DNA of 64,000 bases from positions 128,174,310-128,238,309 of the forward strand of contig OX465282.1 of NCBI GenBank assembly GCA_949987705.1, written 5' to 3'. Below the pieces are notes generated by a model. That model was not told where the DNA came from and did not search any database. It saw only the letters and a program-made list of their open reading frames with translations. This document shows positions 25,901 to 40,900 of the stretch, one piece after another (the first letter of the stretch is position 1; every line of letters begins with the position of its first letter). The translations under genes and the position numbers were made by a program. The DNA is from Thereva unica (Eukaryota > Arthropoda > Insecta > Diptera > Therevidae).

Positions 25901-28900
25901 TCAGGCGTCACATCAAGAGGCACAATCCTCCACAAGGCCACCCAATTACTGGCTTATGCAGGCAAAATTGACATCATAGGAAGAACAACAACAGTTGAAC
26001 AAGAAGCTTTCGCTCAAATTAAGCGGGCGGCAGGAAGTCTGCACATTAATGAAACCAAAGCAAAGTACATGGTTGCCTCGTCTACAAGAGCACCTAACGT
26101 TGGTCCCACAATCAAAGTAGAGGAACACGAGTTTGACGTGGTAAAATCATTTACCTACCTTGGGTCAATACATAGTAGCAGCCGACAATAGCATGGAACC
26201 AGAAATACGCGCACGACTGCTAAAAGCCAACAAAACCTACTATCGTCTGTCAAGGCCCTTTAAATCCAAGGATCTGACCATAACGTCTAAACTTTTACTA
26301 TATAAGACAATGGTCTTACCGGTACTGGAACGTGGGTGCTTAGCAAAAAGCATTCAAATCAAACCTCTTAGGGTCTGTTTATGTTGGAGCTGCGATAAAC
26401 GAGTAGAGCGGCGATACTAGCGGAGTGGAGATAATGCGAAAAAGGTTTTCAATAGGGCTGTTTATATTGGAGCAAAGCGGTGACTCACGCTTTGGTCGCG
26501 ACCAACGACAAGAGCTGCGATAAAGCTTTGGTCAATTTTCTCCGCTAGTATCGTTAGTATGCAAGCAAGATTTAAGATGGATGTTGACTCGTTACTAAGT
26601 CAAGTTTTTTTGAGGCCCTCATTGTGGGACAAACTCGACAACAACCATCATGACAGATATGTGTTGGACAAGCTATGGGTTGAAGTAGCACAACAATTTG
26701 AAAGCTCATTAGTATATAATCGAAGGTTGCTATTTTCATTCTCATATATTGTGCAAATTTTGTGGGATGCTGTCTCAAATCTTTATAAAGGTGATGGTAT
26801 TCACCGAATATATTCCTTTCTTTATTGATAGGATGGAAACTGTATTCGCGCTCTCCAATTTCAAGCAAATGATAATTTGTAGCACTTGAAAAAAGTAAGA
26901 CTTCTTCGTCGGAATCACTCATATTTTCACCTTTCTGTTTGCGCTTTGGTCAGATACTGGTTAGAACTGCTTTATTCTCAGCTCCAACGTGAACACCCCA
27001 TCTGCACAGCACTACTCACAGCTTTTGTCACAGCTCTTGTCGCAGCTCTCTACTCGTTTATCGCAGCTCCAACATAAACAGACCCTTAGCCGTATTCGAG
27101 AGAAAAATACTTCGGGGGATTGTTGGCCCTTTATGCGAGGAAGGACGATTCCGGAGACCTTTGCGACAGATGTTGTGAAGAAAATTAACCTCGGTAGGTT
27201 CCGGTAGGCAGGGCCGCTAGCTCGTATGAGTGAAGATGAGTGAAGAGTGATGAAGACCTACGGGGTGCGACAGCGAGGGAGACCCCACCTCAGACGCTCA
27301 GGGCTTAGGGATGCCAAACTGGATGACATCGAATCAGAATCGGGACCGGTGGTCAGAACCGGATCCCGGTTGTAGAGCCGTGAAAAAAGAAGATATATTC
27401 TTTCATTTCTGGCTAAAGTTATTGAAAAGCTGATAGCAATTCAAATTCTTGAGTATTGTGATAGACTTCGACTCATAAATGTCTAGCAGTCTAGATTTCG
27501 CAAACATCACAGCTGTGAAACTGCCCTCCTCAAAATTACTGATATCCGAAACTCTCAACGACACTCATCACGTTTGCTGCCTATTGCTGCTTGACTTCTG
27601 TAAAGCCTTTGATAGCGTCAATCATTCTCTGCTTTTGCAGAAACCTTTCTCGCGTGTCAATTTCTCTCCTTCTGCTATCAAACTCTTGCAAAGGGTTTTA
27701 ACGATAGCTCCACTTCCTGCTGGCGTACCGCAAGGCTCCATTCTGGGTCCTTTTTTATTCAGCATTTTTATTAACGATCTTTCTTCGTTAGTAAAACATT
27801 CTAAGATTCATATGTACACTGATGCTATGCCTACAAAAAATAACTAGGAACTGCCTTATTTCCAATAAAACTTTCAACACCTCTCTACTCATTTCAGTAG
27901 ATGCTGTAAAACTGCTAGTTGGTATTTCTTAATATCTTAGGTGTGACATTAGCCAAAGACCTGCGATGGAATGACTAACTTCCAAATAGCCAAACAAGCT
28001 TCCGACATCTGGGATTTCGTAAGAGGTCTAAGTTTATTCTCCAGCCATCAGTCCATGCCGTAATATACAAATTCAACATCGACCTCCTCTCGAATGACCA
28101 ACAAGATCACAAACCGATAGTACAAAGTGTGATTCCAAAACTCAGAACTGCTATTAAAAATCTTGCTCCGGGCAATGGCCGTTTCCGTCTATACTAGTCC
28201 CTGTAAACAGTTCCTTGTTCCATAATAACAGTTTTCACGGTTGAGGTTATTAGCCTTCTTTCTTGGAAAAGGCTAGCCTGCTCATATAATATACTAGTAT
28301 ATCCTTTTTTGGGATAGTTAATAGTGGCCACCGCTTGGGGGTTATAAATACACCTAAATTAGGTTGTACATATTTGCCACAACACGAGCGTATATATGTA
28401 CATCTACTTTATTTTAGATCCACTATTCTAAAGTGAACAACATTTACATTTTATATCAATGGAAAAGTATTTACTCAGCGTCTCGTTTCACGGTCTACTA
28501 GACCCTCGGTGTCCCCTATACTAAAATCACCTCACTTCCACTACCTTATACTACATTAATATAAATCTTATTATTAACGGAAAACGCCTGCAAATCGCCC
28601 CATAAATGTCACCATGTAGTCTCTTTCTATATGAACTTCATTGTTGAAGCTCTCGCCAGGTGGGATCAGGTCATTGTAATCGGCATGCGGCAAAACACAC
28701 TAATTTCAAAATTTCTCGTCAACAAAGCAACAAACAAAAAATGTCTCGAAAACAGCAACAAAATGCGATCGTAAGGAAAATGGAAATTAATAGAATAATA
28801 TTGTTCAACCTTTTAATGCATATCAAATCGTAATTTTCGCTGACCTCCATACTTTGACGTGGATTGCACTTTGGGCATTGAAATTTAGTGTCGCTATTGC

Positions 28901-31900
28901 CGCCAGTGCGTTTCGCGGGTCGCGGTACTTAATTTCAATAATTTCACGTTGCCTATAGAAAATTTCATTGAAAATTGATATTTTTTTGTTGTTCTTGTTT
29001 TTAAATGTGGTAATAACAACAAGAGAAAATGTTTGTTAATTTGAAAACGGATAGTATTACACAAATGGCGGTTTATGCGTGAAAAATGTGGGTTAAATGT
29101 TAACGTTTTGTTTTGAGTGGACAGAGGAACAAATTGAGTGATTTATTTTTATAACATTTTTTATTCGTATTAGCAACATGAGGCAAACCCTTTCCGATGG
29201 GGCTATCATAACCGACATTGTTGCATACAACAAATGCTCCAGATTCCTGGCCATTAAAACTCTTCTGATATTTGCCCGGAGTTTCCCAACTGCAGGTAAC
29301 TGTTATTAACGAAAAAAAAAACTGCTGATGGGCAAATAAACAAAGTCAAATGTCGTCATATCCAATAACCAGTCTTGCCCAATACCCCCAGGGAGCCGAG
29401 TATAACTAGACCGCATTAAAAACGTTCCTTCACCGTGCAACGCAACATAATTTGTTGCCCAAAGTACTTAACAAATTTTTTTATTTTCATACCTGGATAA
29501 CCCGAAAATAGCCGTTTTCACGGTCTTGAAAATTTTGGCCCGTTTTCATATTTCAATTTATAAAAACATTTTTTTTTTTTTCGATTAAATTTTCGCCTTA
29601 GGCCGCCTCAGTCGTCGCATCGTGGTTCGCAAGAAAATTTGTCTCGTTTCGGATTTTCTTAACTTCAAATCGATGAATGAAATCCAGGTGGATGCGATGT
29701 TGCGTAATTGGCTTCTTTTCGTGAAAGATTTTTACTTTCACGGTCAATGGAATTTTTTTTTTTTCGGTATTATGCAAGCGAGAGAGTGCTTGGCTTGAAG
29801 GCCAAAAGCAGCTTTTACATGATCTAGGAGATTAGGTTCTCCGCAGGTAGAGTTTTATACATATGATCATAAATATTTTTTCTGACACACCTCATCCAAT
29901 CGATCATCGTACCTTGTAAATTGAAATTTCTTTTTTAATGGATTGCAAAAAAAAATTAGAATTTGTGGTTTTTACCAATAACATTAACGTCAATTGAATC
30001 ATCCAAATGGATTTCTGGTGATTTCCGTAAAGGAAAAATACACAGTCTTTTTGTTTTAATCTATTAAAAAATACTTTTATCTATTATAAAAACAAAAAGT
30101 GTTTAAGAAAAAGCACCGGACATTATGAATATTTTGAACGATAGACTTTGATCCTATAATGACGCTACTTTGGAATACAAAAAAACCCCAATAAACTTGT
30201 TTAAACTTTCTATAAAGAGAAGAAAGGAAGTTGCAGACTATGTTAAAAAAAATATTGACCCCGTAATTACTTTAAATATCTAATCTAAGTAAAAAATTAG
30301 CATACTCGGAAATATATTTTATTATATTTTTATTTTATAAAATACCTGATACAAAACTTGTTCTGTACTACTTAATTAAATATTATGTTAGGAGTAATGA
30401 TGGGTAATACCCGGAAACATCTTCGGGCAAGCTATTGCTGCCTAGCCTACTAAATCAAAATTATTTATGTGATCCTTTTTAATATTATGTAATAGGCTCA
30501 ACTAATCGAAATAATCGCTGACTGCAAAATTGCTAGTACATATTGTAGATCACCTGTTGTACATACATATTATATTCGTTTTCTTTCTTCGCCCCTACAG
30601 TCCATTATGAACCTTGGGCTTCTCAACAACATTGCTCCAGTCAGACCTTAATTTTTGTTGTTTTCTTTCCAGTTGTGGACTTTCATGATTTTTATATCTT
30701 CCAAGACTTCGTCTTTTCATCCTATCCTTGGCCGGCCTTTGTTTCGTTTTACTTCTGGTTTATTTTCAAATACTGTCTTTGACACTCTCTCTTTTTTCTA
30801 AGTGTGTTACCTATTGTATCCTTGCGACATAATAAATCGAACTCTACTTCCCTTTTATATAAGAATTTCTAATTCCTCATTATACCTGTGTCTCCATATA
30901 TCGGCATTTAGTATAACCGTATATCGATCTTAAAATTTTTCTTTCACAAATGGCTCATGATATTTCGTCTGCTTTTTGCGTCATCATTTCTTCTAACCTA
31001 TAAGTCCATCCATCCAATGGCGCTACAGCCCAAATCGAGCCTTGGCCTCCTCTAGGGCATTTCTCCAAGTTTGACGTTCCCTTGCAGCATGTATCCAGTT
31101 CCGTATGTTGAGCATTGCCTCTGCGTCAGCTGTCATAGAGTCTATCCATCTCCTCCTGGATCTGCCTACTGTCTTATTTCCCGAAATTTCTGATGCCATA
31201 AGCCGTTTTGGGATATGATTGCCCTCCATCCGTATTACGTGGCCGGCTAGTTTCAGTCTGTTAATTTTTATTATAGTTGAGAGTTCTGGAACGTCAAAAA
31301 TTTCATACAGCTCGCTGTTGTATCTCCTTCGCCATATTCCGTCCACTCTGGTTGGGCATCTCAGAACTTTTCTCTCAAACCTGTTGACTAGTTCCTCTAT
31401 GTCCTGGGTCATAGTCCAAGTCTCGCTACCTCGCAACTCGGCTGGTTATTTCTTCTTTTTCTTCGATACTTTTTGTAATTGTACACCCAAGATAGACTAT
31501 TTTATCGACTACATCTAGATTATGTTCGTCGATGGTTATATTGCTTCCCATTCTAAATCTTCCTGCTCTGGACTCTGCATGACCTTCGTTTTTTCTTCAT
31601 TTATTTCCGGCTTGTGTCCTTTGCCGCTTCTTTTCATTCGACATAAGCTTCTTTTGCTGCATGTTCAAGTCATTTCTACCGACAGTGCAGCTATTGATGC
31701 ACTCCTCTGGGCTGACGTTTTCCTTATTTATCACCCATTTTAGGGCCAGGTTTAAAAGCATGGGGCCAGTCAATTTCCTTGTCTTAGTCCTTGTAATACT
31801 TCGAAATCTTTTGTTATAGCACTTTGGACCCTTACCTTCGCCAGTGTATTATTTGTTGCTCATTTGATCAGTCGTATCAGCTATGGGGACTCCTAATTCC

Positions 31901-34900
31901 GATAAGATCTCGTATAGCCTCTCTCTGTTTTTTGAGTCATATGCCTGTTGAAAGTCGATAAATATTTGGAATGGATCTACATTCCTTTCCCAGATTTTCT
32001 CCCGTGCTTCCCGTAACTCATCCAGTGTTGGTGATTCTATTGAGCTATTATCTTGAGGAATTACAAATGCCTCTGTCTGTGGATTCTCGTTTAAAATGGG
32101 AGTAGGATTCAATAGGTTCTGAAAATATTCTCTCCATCTTGCCTGATTCTCCCTTCTTTAAGTATTCCTGTATCTGTAAGATCCTTCTGTTTGGATATTC
32201 TCTCTTCTTCTTTCTGCAAAGCTTGTCTGCGATTTTTCATTTTTGCTTGAACCCTTCCATCCTTGCTCTTGTGGGCCTGGCGATATACACTCGGTGGCTC
32301 TGCTTTCTTTCTTCAATTGCGGCTCTACAGTCCTGGTCAAACCAATCCATTCTAGTCTGTCTGGGGGCCCAGCCTTATACCTCTTCTGCTGCCCTCTTTA
32401 TACTGCTTTTGATTTGCTCCCATTTAACTGGAAATTCATAAACGTGTTCTGAAAGGAGCCAAATCTTTCTTTATTGAAAATTCGATCGAAGTCGTAACTA
32501 AAAGTAGTACACATATGTAATGGAAAACGTAGAAAACGTATTAATTGCTTGGATATTTCATTTAAATGAAAAGTATTTACCTATCGCACGCAAACGTACT
32601 CTACAAGACAAGGCGAAAACTCTATTTAAAGATTTCAAAGGAAACAATTTCCCAGAATTTCTAGTGGAAATTTTCTGCCCCAGCAATGGTTGGTTTAAAA
32701 CTTTTTTTTGTTTTAAACCTATTACCTGAGGCTAATTATTACCAACTAAAGATTCATTAGGCTTGACTCAATAAGCCATTTGCCATCGCTTGAAAGCCTT
32801 AAGAATGTTATAAAAGCAAGGAATTTTGGTGCCATACAAATTCAAGCTGGGAGAAGTCGAACGTAGTTTTTTCACGTGCGAACAGCTGCTCCGACAGTAA
32901 AGAAAGATTGGCTTTTTGCATCGAATTGTAACTGGCGACGAATTCCATACCGATATTTCAAAACAAGTATTTTACAGACATTGCCCCTTCAGACTATCCC
33001 ATTGCCTGGACTGAGCAACACTGGGGGCCTCGGCAGTCTAGGGGTAAGGCGCCTGACTACTATCCCATGGGTCCCGGGTTCGAATCCCGGCCAGCCCCAT
33101 GGTCCTTCAACTTTTCCACTTTTCACGATTTGTGGATCGCCTCCATTTGTACTTCTAAAAACTATTCTTCTTCGTCATACATTTCTTCAACCTCTTCGTT
33201 TGTTCTAATACACCATTCGCTCTTCTTAGGATTTTCCTTATAAACATTATGAGCAAGTATTATCAAATACTAGAAACAACCGATTCAGGTAGTTCAATAT
33301 CTTATTAGATCTTTTCTTGATATCTTTACCCGGTATAATTTTGGATTTACCTTAATTTTAGGTACTTTTATCTATAAATTCAAGAAAATTAACTTGGATT
33401 ATAATCCTAATACAATTTATTATTTACATTATTAAATTTCCACCACATTTCAAAAGAATGTTATAAGATTTATAAGGTGGATACTTCCTAACAACAATGC
33501 GACATAATTTGGTCGCGCTTTTGCAGTGTTGTTTTCATGTTTAATAATTTTTTTATGAATAAAATCTCCACAAAAAACAAACAAAAAGAATTTTTACATT
33601 ATACAGTCAATCAAATGCTTTAAAAATGCTTCCCACAGGTGCATTTAAGTGCTTGTAAGCACTATTTTTTTGTTATTAAATTTACGTTTATCGATTGACT
33701 GCATTAAGTCTAATTACAACTTTGAATGTTAATAACATTCATTCACACCTGTTTTTTTATACCATACCAAAGACCAGTAGTATTCCAGACAAACCAATAA
33801 CAGAAGCTACGCGGATACGTCAGATGCATAAAAGAATCATTTAAGAGATAAATCGTTTAATCAATAAAATTATTAAAATTAGAAAATGTTAATTGTAGAG
33901 TTTCTAAAACCGGTTATTGCAACCTGCCAAGTTTCTGTTACACAATCTGAAATAGTTATTCGCCAAGTCTTGCGGCAGTTAAGAATATGTCAAAATTATT
34001 TATTGTCTTTACACATTACTGATAACGAAATATTTTTCTTGAATGTTTTTTACAGATAGACTTGCTGTGATAATATTAGGACTAATTACGTTAATACTAG
34101 GAATAATTATGTCATCGATACCATGGTTAGATTATTTTATCTTAAAGGTGAATTTTTACTTAAATATTTTTTGATAAACAAAATTTATAAATAATTTTCT
34201 TGCAGAACTTAAGACTTTGGAATAATACAATTAGTTTCCATTATTGGCAGAGGCCTGGAGTTATACGATTAACTAAAGTGTATATTTATAATGTCACAAA
34301 TCCAGATGGATTTCTTAGTGGGGAAAAGCCTAAATTAGAGGAAGTTGGACCTTTTGTATACAGGTAATTTTAATTGTTTTAATTATTGTTATGTTTTTGT
34401 GAAGCATATTGAAACGGTTCTTCATGGAATCGGCTAAAACAGGTCCCAGGTATAAGGCAACACTTCGTTAAAATTAATCAATTCAAATAGGCCGAGGGAG
34501 TGGCCACGGTTCCTTTGCATCCTGTACCTTACCAAAAAAAGACGAAGAATGTGGCGTTTTTATTCAAATTTGGCCATTTTTACTCGATGTACCCAATATC
34601 AAAATGTCGGAAAAACATTCTCAAGGAATTGATTGCTTTTGACCAAGTGAAATTATAATTTCCTTTCGATTCTACTCATGAGTATTTATACTACCAGTCC
34701 GTTATGTCGTTACCGTCATGATGTAATGTCTAGTAGTAAGCTTAGCTTGAAGGATAGAAAAATAAGGATAGATTAAGGGGAGTGTGTGGGAGGCAAGATA
34801 GATGCATGCACTCTTGGATGCTATATAGGTTCGGGAGTACTGACTGTGTAAGATTGTTCCACGGTGAAGTTGGTCTAATACTAAAAATTGGTTAAATTGT

Positions 34901-37900
34901 ATCTAATTTGAAATTAAAGATGTAAATTTGAGTAATAGTGAATATTAGTAATTTACTTGCGTGCAATACATAAAAATATACAGATTGTAATTTTATTTCC
35001 CAAAATAAAATTTGTCGAAATTGATAATCTGGAGATCACCGAAAGAGTTTGAATCACTGAACTCTATAACATCTACATATATATAGTGTGTATCCGTTAA
35101 GTTTACACAGCGGCCGGCTGTGGATAGGTTTTGGATAGACGAACAAAAAATCGTAAGAGAGGGGAGGGAGTAAATAGTAACTTAAGTTCCTTTGGCCCAA
35201 ATTTTATGTTAAAATTGACTCCATTGGCAATCGGCAAAAGCTTATTGAAGAAGAACAAAGCAGCTGAACCGTTACTTTTCCAATTTAATGTACAATTCGA
35301 AACGACTTGGGAAATCGCGATAAACGTACGTGCACCCACGCACTTACACGCATTATGTGTGCGAATGGGAAAATTTATGTCCGTCAATATGGTCGCCCAG
35401 TTCAGTTCATAACTTTTACGTGCAATGCACAATAGGAGATTGAATCTCTATTATTCCCCGGTCAATCGCCAATGGATCGTCGTGACATAACAGCATAAGC
35501 TTTCAAGCAACAATTAAAATCACTCCTTGATTTGATTATAAAAAAACCATGTATTTGAAGAGAAACGTTGCTGGATGTACTCAGTTGAGTGGCAGAAACA
35601 TGGATTGCCACATGCCTACATTCTGATCTGGTTAGTTGATAAAACTAGTTGGGATATGGATTTCACCCCTTCGGCCCACACGATCAACTTCCCAATTTGA
35701 TGAACATAGACGGAATGAACTAACGTCTTACAAAATAGTAATAGGTTTTGCACTAGTGGGAAATTGATTGGTATCAGAACTGGTGACAAAGTAATCCTGA
35801 GAGAAGCTAGTTCAAATAACTATAATATTGGTAAATCCTGGCCCTGATCGGAAATATAGTAGAAATAAGAATTAAAGAAAAGATACCACGGCAACACGTG
35901 GTTATATTCCATCGGCTTCCATTCAATACTACGGCGACAAAATGCTTATGCTCGTGATCGAACGGAAATAAAACGGACCATGCTGTCCGTGGCACTACAG
36001 ATCTCTATGATAGTAGTCAGGCAGGCGCCTTAAGTTATCTTGGCATGATTTTATGTGACATTTGACCCTAAAAGAAGGGCTTGTGGCTGAAAAACTATGA
36101 TCATCTCTGTGAAAGATACATTTTGGCTTGTTAACATACATTTTGCTACGTAATACGAATGTTGCCAGACAAGGTTGTGTGAAGAGCAGAGATAAATCTA
36201 AAAAATTATCTTGCTAGATCTTATTACATAGCTCCTATATGATGTATTTTTTTTAAGTGAAAGTCTAAGCTCAGGTGTCACCCTTTGTACTACCAGTCCG
36301 TCATGTCTTACACGTCAACGTCAGGTGTCTGGTAGTAAGCTTAACTCGAAGGATAGAGAAAATGAACAATACATCATACATATGACATGTATGTTCTTAA
36401 CACCAAATGAGTAACGACGTTTGTAAACTCGATATGCATTTTTTAAATTGAAAAATTTTACGATCCTATTTAAGTAACTCAGCGCGAAAAATTTGATTAG
36501 GATCAACTTCAACCATTTCTTACTTTACGTACAAAGAAACACTTTCATAGCTTTTAAAAATGTCAGTTTTATGTACTGCTTATAAAAAATCTGATCTCAA
36601 AAAAAATTGATTGTTAATTGATTTGCTTCATTCATTGATTCAATCCTCATTCGATGGACATCAAGTCAAGAAACATGGCAGTGAGGTTGATGTGTGGTGG
36701 CATAACACACGCCACCACGGGGTTTACCAATGATCTTGCCCAACGCAGAGCTTAACCTTTGTTTGAACTTGAACTTAATTAAGTCCTATAATGCAGTAAT
36801 TACTAGCTTTTACAGCCATGAAAAAGGGAAGCATCGACCACAATTTGCGAGACCAACGTGAAAATGGAAAGTGACGAAATCCTGAATTATGGCTTATCAT
36901 AAATTAATTACGATACAAGGCGACTTTGGAACTTGATGTTATTGCTCTATGGGGAGAGGTATTTGCACGTTATTTTAAAATCAAAATGTAGTAAAATTGT
37001 GGATAAAAGTAGTTTCTAGAAAGATAATGACTTGTAAACAATCGCTTGCGTGTGCCTAAAGTATTGATCTTGAACTTCGGATTTTATATAATTGGGCCTC
37101 TTCTGTGTTATTGCAATAATATCAACAAAATGGGACCAACCGTGACTGGAAAATGATTTTAATTGCACGTGAAAGATTTTCCATTAGATTATAGCAGCAA
37201 AATAGCTTAGAAATTACACTGTGTGACCTTCACCTACCTTTTATTAGCGCCGCGGTGAGCCAGTTTTGTAAGATTTTCATTTTCGTTCATTTTAAGTACG
37301 CCCGAGATTTATTGCTTGTAATTGTGCTGATTAAAATATCTTAATGCAATGCAATTACTATCTTCTATCATTAATATTTACATCGTTAAATGGAATATTA
37401 TCGATCTCTAGGTCAATGTGCTGAAATTCTTGATCAAAGATTGCCTATCGTAAAAACACTTTTTATGAGGGAGTTAATGAATTCAAGTTCGCAAGTTATT
37501 TTAGTGCGGGGTGTTTTTAATCTTATGTTGAGCTATATTTAGCTTTAATGAAGATATTTTGAAGATGATAAATTATGCTGTCAAATTGTGCATTTTCATT
37601 ACATTTTACAAGTCTTACACCAGAGATAGAATCTATCAAGTTTATTTAATGGCTTATTCTGGCTTGAACTTATCGTATTACTTTTATATCATGAAAATGT
37701 TTTGTGTCTGTCTATCCGATGACTAGCCAACACAAGCAAAAATATATAAGTTAAATGTCATTCTAAACTATTTGCAATCATCATATCAAAGTTTATCAAA
37801 GTTTCTTGCGTACCTTATGACCCCAAAAATTTCCCAGTTCATCTCCATCTTGGTTCAATAATGACTTCAAGCATTTGAAAAATAAGAAGAATAAACTCTG

Positions 37901-40900
37901 GAAAACATATTTAAAGAGAAAGGAACCTCTGAGTCGCAATTCATTTATCAAATTTATCCATCTTTTACTTTGTATCGTGAATATCTTAGCAGTATGAGTG
38001 ATAAAGTGTTTACTGATCTTAAGGCCCCCATACACGGTCAAATTGGATGTACATCGAAGGGCGGATGTACAACCAAAACTATCGATTGTGGGCCGGTCGG
38101 CCGATCAAAATACGTTGGGCTTATGGGTTTGATGAAAATCTGGTTGTACATCCAATTTGACCGTGTATGGGGGCCTTTAGAAACTTCTTCAAATTTGTCA
38201 ACTCTAAGAAAAAAGTTGATAGCTACCCTATGTAGCACACGAACTGGTCTAGCTCTGACTCGCATGCGATTTCTAACATGTTTGCGTCATTCTTTCATCA
38301 ATCTTTCCCACCTTCTGACTTTCTGCCTAATGACAATAATTTTCATCACATAATTTTTAACCGAAAGGCTCACTTTTTACCTCTCTCAATTACCCGTGCT
38401 GATATCGTGAAACATATCGACAAACTGCCCATTCGACTTCACTTCTGGCCCGACGGTATTCCTCCTGCTGCCCTTAAGTCCTGTGCGGAGGTTCTCTGAT
38501 ATCTTGTGCTGCAAAGTTTTGGAATTCGGCATTTTTTTCTTTCTGGCATGCAATGTCGAGCGTCAATTAAAGGAAATTTGGATTTGAAACATCCCAGAAA
38601 ACTGCTTTAAGGATTCGGCTACCATGTAGAATAAACAAAAGGGCAAATTTCAAGAATTTATAGCACAACTTTTATTCAGAAGAATAATCTTATGAATTCG
38701 TGCGAAAATGTTTTTTTTTTTTAATTGATATAAAGAGTTCAGATAGAGTTTTATATTTGCTCGCGGAAAAATATAAAATGGACTTACAGCTGGCCGTTTA
38801 ACGGGAATATGAAGGCCGTAGAATTTGCATTTTTTGTGGTTATGTTGATATTGTCTAAACTTTGGCTAAAATCAACTGTAGATGAATTTTTACATCCTCT
38901 AACGATTGAAGTAGGTTTCAACCGGTTACCTCAACTTCCTAATTTTTTTCATTTCTGAAGCACTTTCTGGGGGTGCGCTGCAGTCCTGTAAATGGGGCTA
39001 CAGTTCTGATAGCGCTTGAGCTCTTCTTCCAGTCGTCTCTACGTTTTCCTAGTTCTCTTCAATTCCTTCAAAATCTTTATATCTTCTAGAGGGTAATCCA
39101 CCCAACTCGGTAGTCGTGGTAGTAAGGTGCCTGGCTACCATCCCAGAGGTCCCGGATTCGAAACCTAGCAGTACCACAGTCCTTCGCCTGTCCCACATTC
39201 CCTGTCTTCATAACTTCCCTTCTTTCTTCTTCCGTTCCTGACTCCTCCTGTCATAGACTTCCCTTCCCCGCTCCACCAAGCGCATGTCATCGTTAATAGA
39301 TGAGGTTCAACTCGTTTCAGGAAACATAACACTCCAACGAGTTGTTTCTCGATGCCTCGATGTCAAAATTCGGATACTAATGGTTGGAGATTGAAATAAA
39401 ATAGCGCGGCTTGGTTTGGCAGTTCTTTCCTTCACTTCTCTCACTTTAATATCTTCGACTAAGCCTTGCTATTCGACATTGCACTCTATACTATAATGGG
39501 GCTTTCTCTGAGCCTCTAGTCTTTCACATAAATAAAAACTATTTCTTGGTCTTCCACCGGGGAAATTTACAACTTCCCCACAAATGAAAATGAACATGCT
39601 CTACTTAAATACGCTGATGATTTGTCACCAAGGAAAACCCCACTAGACTTCATTTAGCCTTATTTACAGAATTTGCCATACCAACATGCTTTACCTACAC
39701 AAATCAGTAGTCGGTACTAATTGCAGTAATTCCAAGAGTTCGCATGACCAATGTCAACCTGTGGAAAAGCTCTAAGTATCAAATATATTATAGTAAGTCA
39801 AACCGGATTTCCCTTCAGCCGTGTTCTTTAATGAGTCATAAATCTTGCTACAATATTGAAACATCGTCTCCCCAATAATTATAGAATATTAACAACCTTT
39901 AGCTTTTGCGTAGCAAATTGAAATTTATTAATAAATTATTTTATTTTCAGGGAAGATATGGAAAAAGTGAATATCAAATTTCATGACAATTTCACTGTTT
40001 CATACCAGCATAAGAAAATTTTACAATTTGTTCCTGAATTAAGCATTGATAAGAATACAAGAATAATCACACCAAATATTCCCCTTTTGGTATGTATAAC
40101 CTCACAACTAGTTCACCACAAAACAAGTAGCTAACCTATAAATTACTTTTCAGACTCTAACAAGCCAAAGCAGCAATCTAGGATATCTACTATCAAAGAC
40201 TATTTCGGTAGTATTAACAGCAGCCAAATTTAAACCGTTCGTATCCGTTACGGCGGATCAACTAGTGTTTGGATACGATGACGCACTGGTTACTCTAGCG
40301 CATCGATTTTATCCACGACACATGCGCCCAATGTCTCAGATGGGACTTCTCATTGGGGTAAGTAACTAAGCTAATCGCGCACTTTATATCTTACCTAAAA
40401 TGTTTGAAAATAATTTTTCCTAACACTTTGATAACAAGAAATCTCGCTTATAGCAGCAGTAAAAAGTATCTCCATAATATAAAAATTCCATTCACTCGTC
40501 GTACTTGATCCAGAATTTAAAAAATCTCCATCTGGTTGTGGTTTTCCTAAGTCTATGTTCATTCAGTACGCAAAGAAAAACTACGGAAAATTATCTTCTG
40601 TGAAACTGGAATTAGCGACGAGGTATCTGATAAGATGAGGCCTGAGCTGATGCCTTTGCGCATTTCGCTGTGTTTGCGGCGCATGTTCTGGTTACGTTAA
40701 AAAAGAAAATTTCACGTAATAATGTTAAATGGCATTATTTATTAAGCTTAGCACTAGTTTGCATTTTGCATATAGCTTTGAATTTAAATATTGGCTACAT
40801 TTGGACTGCAAATAAGTGAAAGGGGTTTTTAGAAATAAACGCAGCAGCAAAGAAAAGCTGGAGGCAGTTTGCAATGTTTTAATTTCGATTTTATTTTCGA

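Larger units (their letters stand above)
26371..27085. mobile_element. PIF/Harbinger element, internally deleted, TTA duplication
   Basis: The perfect terminal inverted repeats start GGGTCTGTTTATGTTGGAGC and run on through GCTGCGATAAACGAGTAGAG. They are flanked by TTA on both sides (26368-26370, 27086-27088), the Harbinger-type 3-bp duplication. At 715 bp it retains only the starts of the two convergent genes that define the superfamily, a MADF/Myb-like protein and the transposase. Both lost their C-terminal halves, presumably in one central deletion. It splits an RTE LINE. Confidence 0.88.

Noticed and set aside
26559..26828. Host MADF transcription factor
   Set aside because: It lies between Harbinger terminal repeats and is truncated, so it is the transposon's accessory gene.
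31023..31436. A conserved host gene of 137 codons
   Set aside because: It is the C-terminus of an RTE/BovB-like LINE ORF2; the rest of the element lies upstream on the same strand.
33023..33098. Intact-looking tRNA gene
   Set aside because: A- and B-boxes are present, but the anticodon and acceptor stems do not pair properly, and the same head starts SINE copies elsewhere in the window, so it is a SINE head.
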